Shown: one piece after another, positions 5,279-7,684 of the stretch | Layout of the letters: the number at the start of each line of letters is the position of its first letter | Position numbering within the stretch: position 1 is the stretch's first letter | Assembly (NCBI GenBank): GCA_002472405.1 | Contig: DKRV01000016.1 | Location: 1 to 7,684, forward strand | From: Clostridiales bacterium UBA7273 | Lineage (GTDB): Bacteria > Bacillota > Clostridia > Oscillospirales > Oscillospiraceae | DNA: 7,684 nt | Direction of reading: 5' to 3' | Translations under genes and position numbers: made by a program | Notes under the pieces: generated by a model | Told to the model about the DNA's origin: nothing | Seen by the model: the letters and a program-made list of their open reading frames with translations, nothing else | The model's database searches: none

Positions 5279-7221
5279 TTGAAGATCAGGATTTTTTGCC
5301 CGTTTCGCAGGAGGAAATGCATGAGCGCGGCTGGTGGTGGTACGATTTTCTGCTCGTAACGGGCGATGCGTATGTCGATCATCCGAGCTTCGGCCCGGCG
5401 GTAATAAGCCGCGTTTTGGAGGCCGACGGCTTCCGCGTTGCGGTGCTCGCGCAGCCGGACTGGCACTCGGCGGCAGACTTTGCGGCCTTCGGCAGACCGC
5501 GGCTTGGCGTTTTGATCGGAGCCGGAAACCTCGACTCCATGGTCGCGCACTACACTGCGGCAAAAAAGCGCCGCAGCGAGGACTTTTACTCACCCGGCAA
5601 AAAGGCCGGACTGCGCCCGGACAGAGCAACGATAGTCTATTCAAACCGCGCGCGCGAAGCCTTCGGCGCGGATGTGCCGATAATCATCGGCGGCCTTGAG
5701 GCCTCGCTACGGCGCTTTGCGCACTATGACTATTGGGACGACAAGGTGCGCCGCTCGATTCTCGTTGATTCGGGTGCGGACATGCTCGTTTACGGCATGG
5801 CAGAGTACGCCGAGCGCGAGATAGCAAAGCGGCTCAAGAAGAAGATCCCCGTTTCCGAGATGCGCGATATCCGCGGCACCGCATTTTTGGCGCACGATGC
5901 GTCGGAATGCGCGTTTGACTCGGTCACGCTGCCCTCGTTTGCCGATGTTTGCGACAGCAAGCGCTTTTATGCGGATGCAACGCGCATAGAATACGCCGAG
6001 CACGACCCCGTGCGCGGCAGGGCGCTGATACAGGAGCACGACGGCAGATACCTCATCGTAAATCCCCCGGCGATGCCGCTGGAGACAAAGGAGCTTGATC
6101 GCGTGGCCGAGCTTCCGTACACCAAGCAGTATCACCCGATGTATGAGCCGCTCGGCGGCGTTCCGGCCATCGAGGAGGTCAAGTTCTCGGTTATACACAA
6201 CCGCGGCTGCTTCGGCGGCTGCAACTTCTGCGCGCTTGCGTTCCACCAGGGCAGAATGGTCACGAGCCGCAGCCACGAGAGCGTCATCCGCGAGGTCACG
6301 GCGCTCACGAAATTCCCCGATTTCAAGGGCTATATCAACGACGTCGGCGGCCCATCGGCCAATTTCAGGCATCATTCGTGCAAAAAGCAGGCAAAGTGCG
6401 GCATGTGCGCCGACAGGCGCTGCCTTGCGCCCACGCCCTGCCCTAACCTCGACGCGGATCACTCGGACTATCTGGCGCTGCTGCGCAAGCTGCGGCAGAT
6501 ACCGGGCGTGAAAAAGGTCTTTGTGCGCAGCGGCATAAGATACGACTACATGCTCGAGGATAAAAACGACGATTTCTTCGCCGAGCTTGTCAAATACCAC
6601 ATCTCCGGCCAGCTCAAGGTCGCGCCCGAGCATTGCATCGACGGCGTTCTCGACTACATGGGCAAGCCGCACATCGACGTGTACGAAAAGTTCATGGACA
6701 AGTACAAAAAGATGAACAACCGCTTTTCAAAGGAGCAGTACGTCGTGCCGTATCTGATGTCCTCGCATCCGGGCAGCACGCTTGCCGACGCTGTTGCGCT
6801 TGCCGAATACCTCAACAAAAAAGGCCGTCAGCCCGAGCAGGTGCAGGATTTCTACCCCACCCCCGGCACTGTTTCGACCTGCATGTATTACACGGGCATC
6901 GACCCGATGACGATGAAATCGGTCTACGTCGCAAAAACCTTCCACGAGAAGGCGATGCAGCGCGCGCTTTTGCAGTGGAAGCGGCCGGATAAGCGCAAGC
7001 TCGTCATTGAGGCGCTCAAGGAGGCCGGGCGCGAGGATCTTATCGGCTACGGGCCGGAGTGCCTTGTTCGTCCCGACCGTCCGCCGCGTCAAAAGGCTCC
7101 CGAGAAGCCCAAAGCGCCCGAAAAGCAGCAGATAACGAAAAAAGCCGGCTACGCCAAGGGCTGGGCAAAGCCCAAGCCCAAGAAAAACACAAAGCCCGGC
7201 AGCAAGAAGAAAGGAAAGTGA
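5275..7221 (+). CDS. ygiQ: YgiQ family radical SAM protein
   Basis: A 648-residue member of the YgiQ (UPF0313) family, large radical SAM proteins of unproven function. The N-terminal part (about 20-180) has the family's WWYDFLLVTGDAYVDHPSFG and IIIGGLEASLRRFAHYDYW segments, resembling a B12-binding-like fold. The radical SAM cluster motif CFGGCNFC (C312, C316, C319) follows, which binds a 4Fe-4S cluster and SAM. A second cysteine group C369, C375, C378, C383, C389, typical of the family, may hold another cluster. The C-terminal part (about 480-600) contains VPYLMSSHPGST and DFYPTPGTVST, matching the YgiQ tail domain. The last 50 residues are Lys/Pro-rich and low in complexity. The ATG at 5275 has a strong GGGGAGAG site 5 bases upstream and overlaps the preceding stop by 4 bp; an in-frame TTG at 5260 lies inside the previous gene and is rejected. 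It could be called a radical SAM enzyme without further specificity; family membership is secure. Confidence 0.95.
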   Translation: MIEDQDFLPVSQEEMHERGWWWYDFLLVTGDAYVDHPSFGPAVISRVLEADGFRVAVLAQPDWHSAADFAAFGRPRLGVLIGAGNLDSMVAHYTAAKKRRSEDFYSPGKKAGLRPDRATIVYSNRAREAFGADVPIIIGGLEASLRRFAHYDYWDDKVRRSILVDSGADMLVYGMAEYAEREIAKRLKKKIPVSEMRDIRGTAFLAHDASECAFDSVTLPSFADVCDSKRFYADATRIEYAEHDPVRGRALIQEHDGRYLIVNPPAMPLETKELDRVAELPYTKQYHPMYEPLGGVPAIEEVKFSVIHNRGCFGGCNFCALAFHQGRMVTSRSHESVIREVTALTKFPDFKGYINDVGGPSANFRHHSCKKQAKCGMCADRRCLAPTPCPNLDADHSDYLALLRKLRQIPGVKKVFVRSGIRYDYMLEDKNDDFFAELVKYHISGQLKVAPEHCIDGVLDYMGKPHIDVYEKFMDKYKKMNNRFSKEQYVVPYLMSSHPGSTLADAVALAEYLNKKGRQPEQVQDFYPTPGTVSTCMYYTGIDPMTMKSVYVAKTFHEKAMQRALLQWKRPDKRKLVIEALKEAGREDLIGYGPECLVRPDRPPRQKAPEKPKAPEKQQITKKAGYAKGWAKPKPKKNTKPGSKKKGK

Positions 7222-7226
7222 ACCGC

Positions 7227-7646
7227 ATGAAGTACAAAAGATTCGGAAACACGATAGTCGCGCGCATCGACCGCGGCGAGGAAATACTCGATAAGATCCG
7301 CGAGCTTGCTCTGAGCGAGAACATTAAGCTCGCCTCAGTCTCGGCGCTGGGCGCAACGAACGATTTCACCGTCGGCGTTTTCAACACGGCCGAGAAAAAA
7401 TACTACTCAAACGAGTTCAAGGGCGCGTTCGAGATCGTCTCCCTCACCGGCACCATAAACACCATGGACGGACAGTTTTACACGCACATCCACATGTCCG
7501 CCGGCAACGACAAGGGCGAGGTCTTCGGCGGACACCTTAACCGTGCGATGGTCTCGGCCACCTGCGAAATGGTCGTCACCGTCATCGACGGCGAGATCGA
7601 CAGATACGCAGACCCCGACGTCGGCCTGAACCTGCTCAAGCTCTGA
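7227..7646 (+). CDS. PPC (DUF296) domain protein
   Basis: A 139-residue single-domain protein of the 'plants and prokaryotes conserved' (PPC/DUF296) family, small trimeric proteins that in plants are attached to AT-hooks; bacterial members are free-standing and of unknown function. The hallmark is the metal-type histidine set THIHMSAGNDKGEVFGGHL, with H87, H89 and H103, followed by the family's TCEMVV segment (112-117). The N-terminal part KYKRFGNTIVARIDRGEEI fits the usual first strand. No AT-hook or signal peptide is visible, so binding DNA alone is doubtful. The ATG at 7227 is 5 bp after the ygiQ stop, with AAGGAAAG 8 bases upstream; this ribosome site lies in the end of ygiQ, so it is coupled. 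The reading frame stays open upstream of the ATG as an extension antiparallel in meaning to ygiQ, which I reject. Confidence 0.9.
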   Translation: MKYKRFGNTIVARIDRGEEILDKIRELALSENIKLASVSALGATNDFTVGVFNTAEKKYYSNEFKGAFEIVSLTGTINTMDGQFYTHIHMSAGNDKGEVFGGHLNRAMVSATCEMVVTVIDGEIDRYADPDVGLNLLKL

Positions 7647-7684
7647 TGCAGTATCTTGCCTATTTGCTTATGTGTGATAAAGAA
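7646..7684 (+). CDS. Possible start of a further operon gene (partial at the window edge)
   Basis: An ATG overlaps the stop of the PPC gene by one base (TGATG) and its frame stays open for 13 codons to the window end (MQYLAYLLMCDKE). The overlap type is common in operons, but there is no good ribosome site upstream and 13 codons cannot be assigned. Otherwise this stretch is untranslated trailer. Confidence 0.3.
   Translation, partial: MQYLAYLLMCDKE

Noticed and set aside
5707..6672. Minus-strand open frame (321 codons) inside ygiQ
   Set aside because: It lies wholly within the conserved YgiQ coding region and shows no motif; shadow frame.
7059..7226. Upstream extension of the PPC gene frame to 195 codons
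   Set aside because: The extension lies within the end of ygiQ in another frame, whereas the ATG at 7227 has a good ribosome site and matches the family's usual start.

Overview
The window is GC-rich bacterial chromosome with six complete, tightly packed genes and the first codons of a possible seventh. The set (a CsaB-type pyruvyl transferase, a full-length YgiQ radical SAM protein, two unusual domain fusions) and the codon use suggest a GC-rich member of the Clostridia, perhaps an Oscillospirales-like gut anaerobe. That placement is inference from gene content; no rRNA or other taxonomic marker is present.

Layout: two divergent transcription units leave one short AT-rich intergenic region near 2939-3026. 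Leftward on the minus strand come a glycosyltransferase family 4 / CsaB pyruvyl transferase fusion and, 12 bp later, a formyltransferase-fold protein related to PurN whose key catalytic residues are replaced. A weak hairpin lies just beyond it at the window edge. Rightward on the plus strand come a histidine phosphatase-GNAT acetyltransferase fusion, a metallophosphoesterase with an SH3-like tail, a YgiQ-family radical SAM protein and a small PPC/DUF296 protein. Spacings are 2 bp, a 4-bp overlap and 5 bp, so this is almost certainly one operon. It may continue past the right edge through a 1-bp TGATG stop-start overlap.

How the genes may work together: the minus-strand fusion should build and pyruvylate a cell-surface polysaccharide, the kind of ligand that anchors SLH-domain proteins. 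The plus-strand genes encode cytoplasmic enzymes (phosphatase, acetyltransferase, phosphoesterase, radical SAM enzyme, possible metal-binding PPC protein) with no obvious shared textbook pathway, but their coupling suggests co-expression.

The most striking non-coding feature is the intergenic region. It holds two good sigma-70/sigma-A type promoters that face each other with predicted start sites at about the same base (near 2986), both -10 boxes lying in a perfect 12-bp inverted repeat centred there. The most striking coding feature is the PurN-like protein lacking the catalytic Asn and His. I see no mobile element, CRISPR array, tRNA, rRNA or phage gene.
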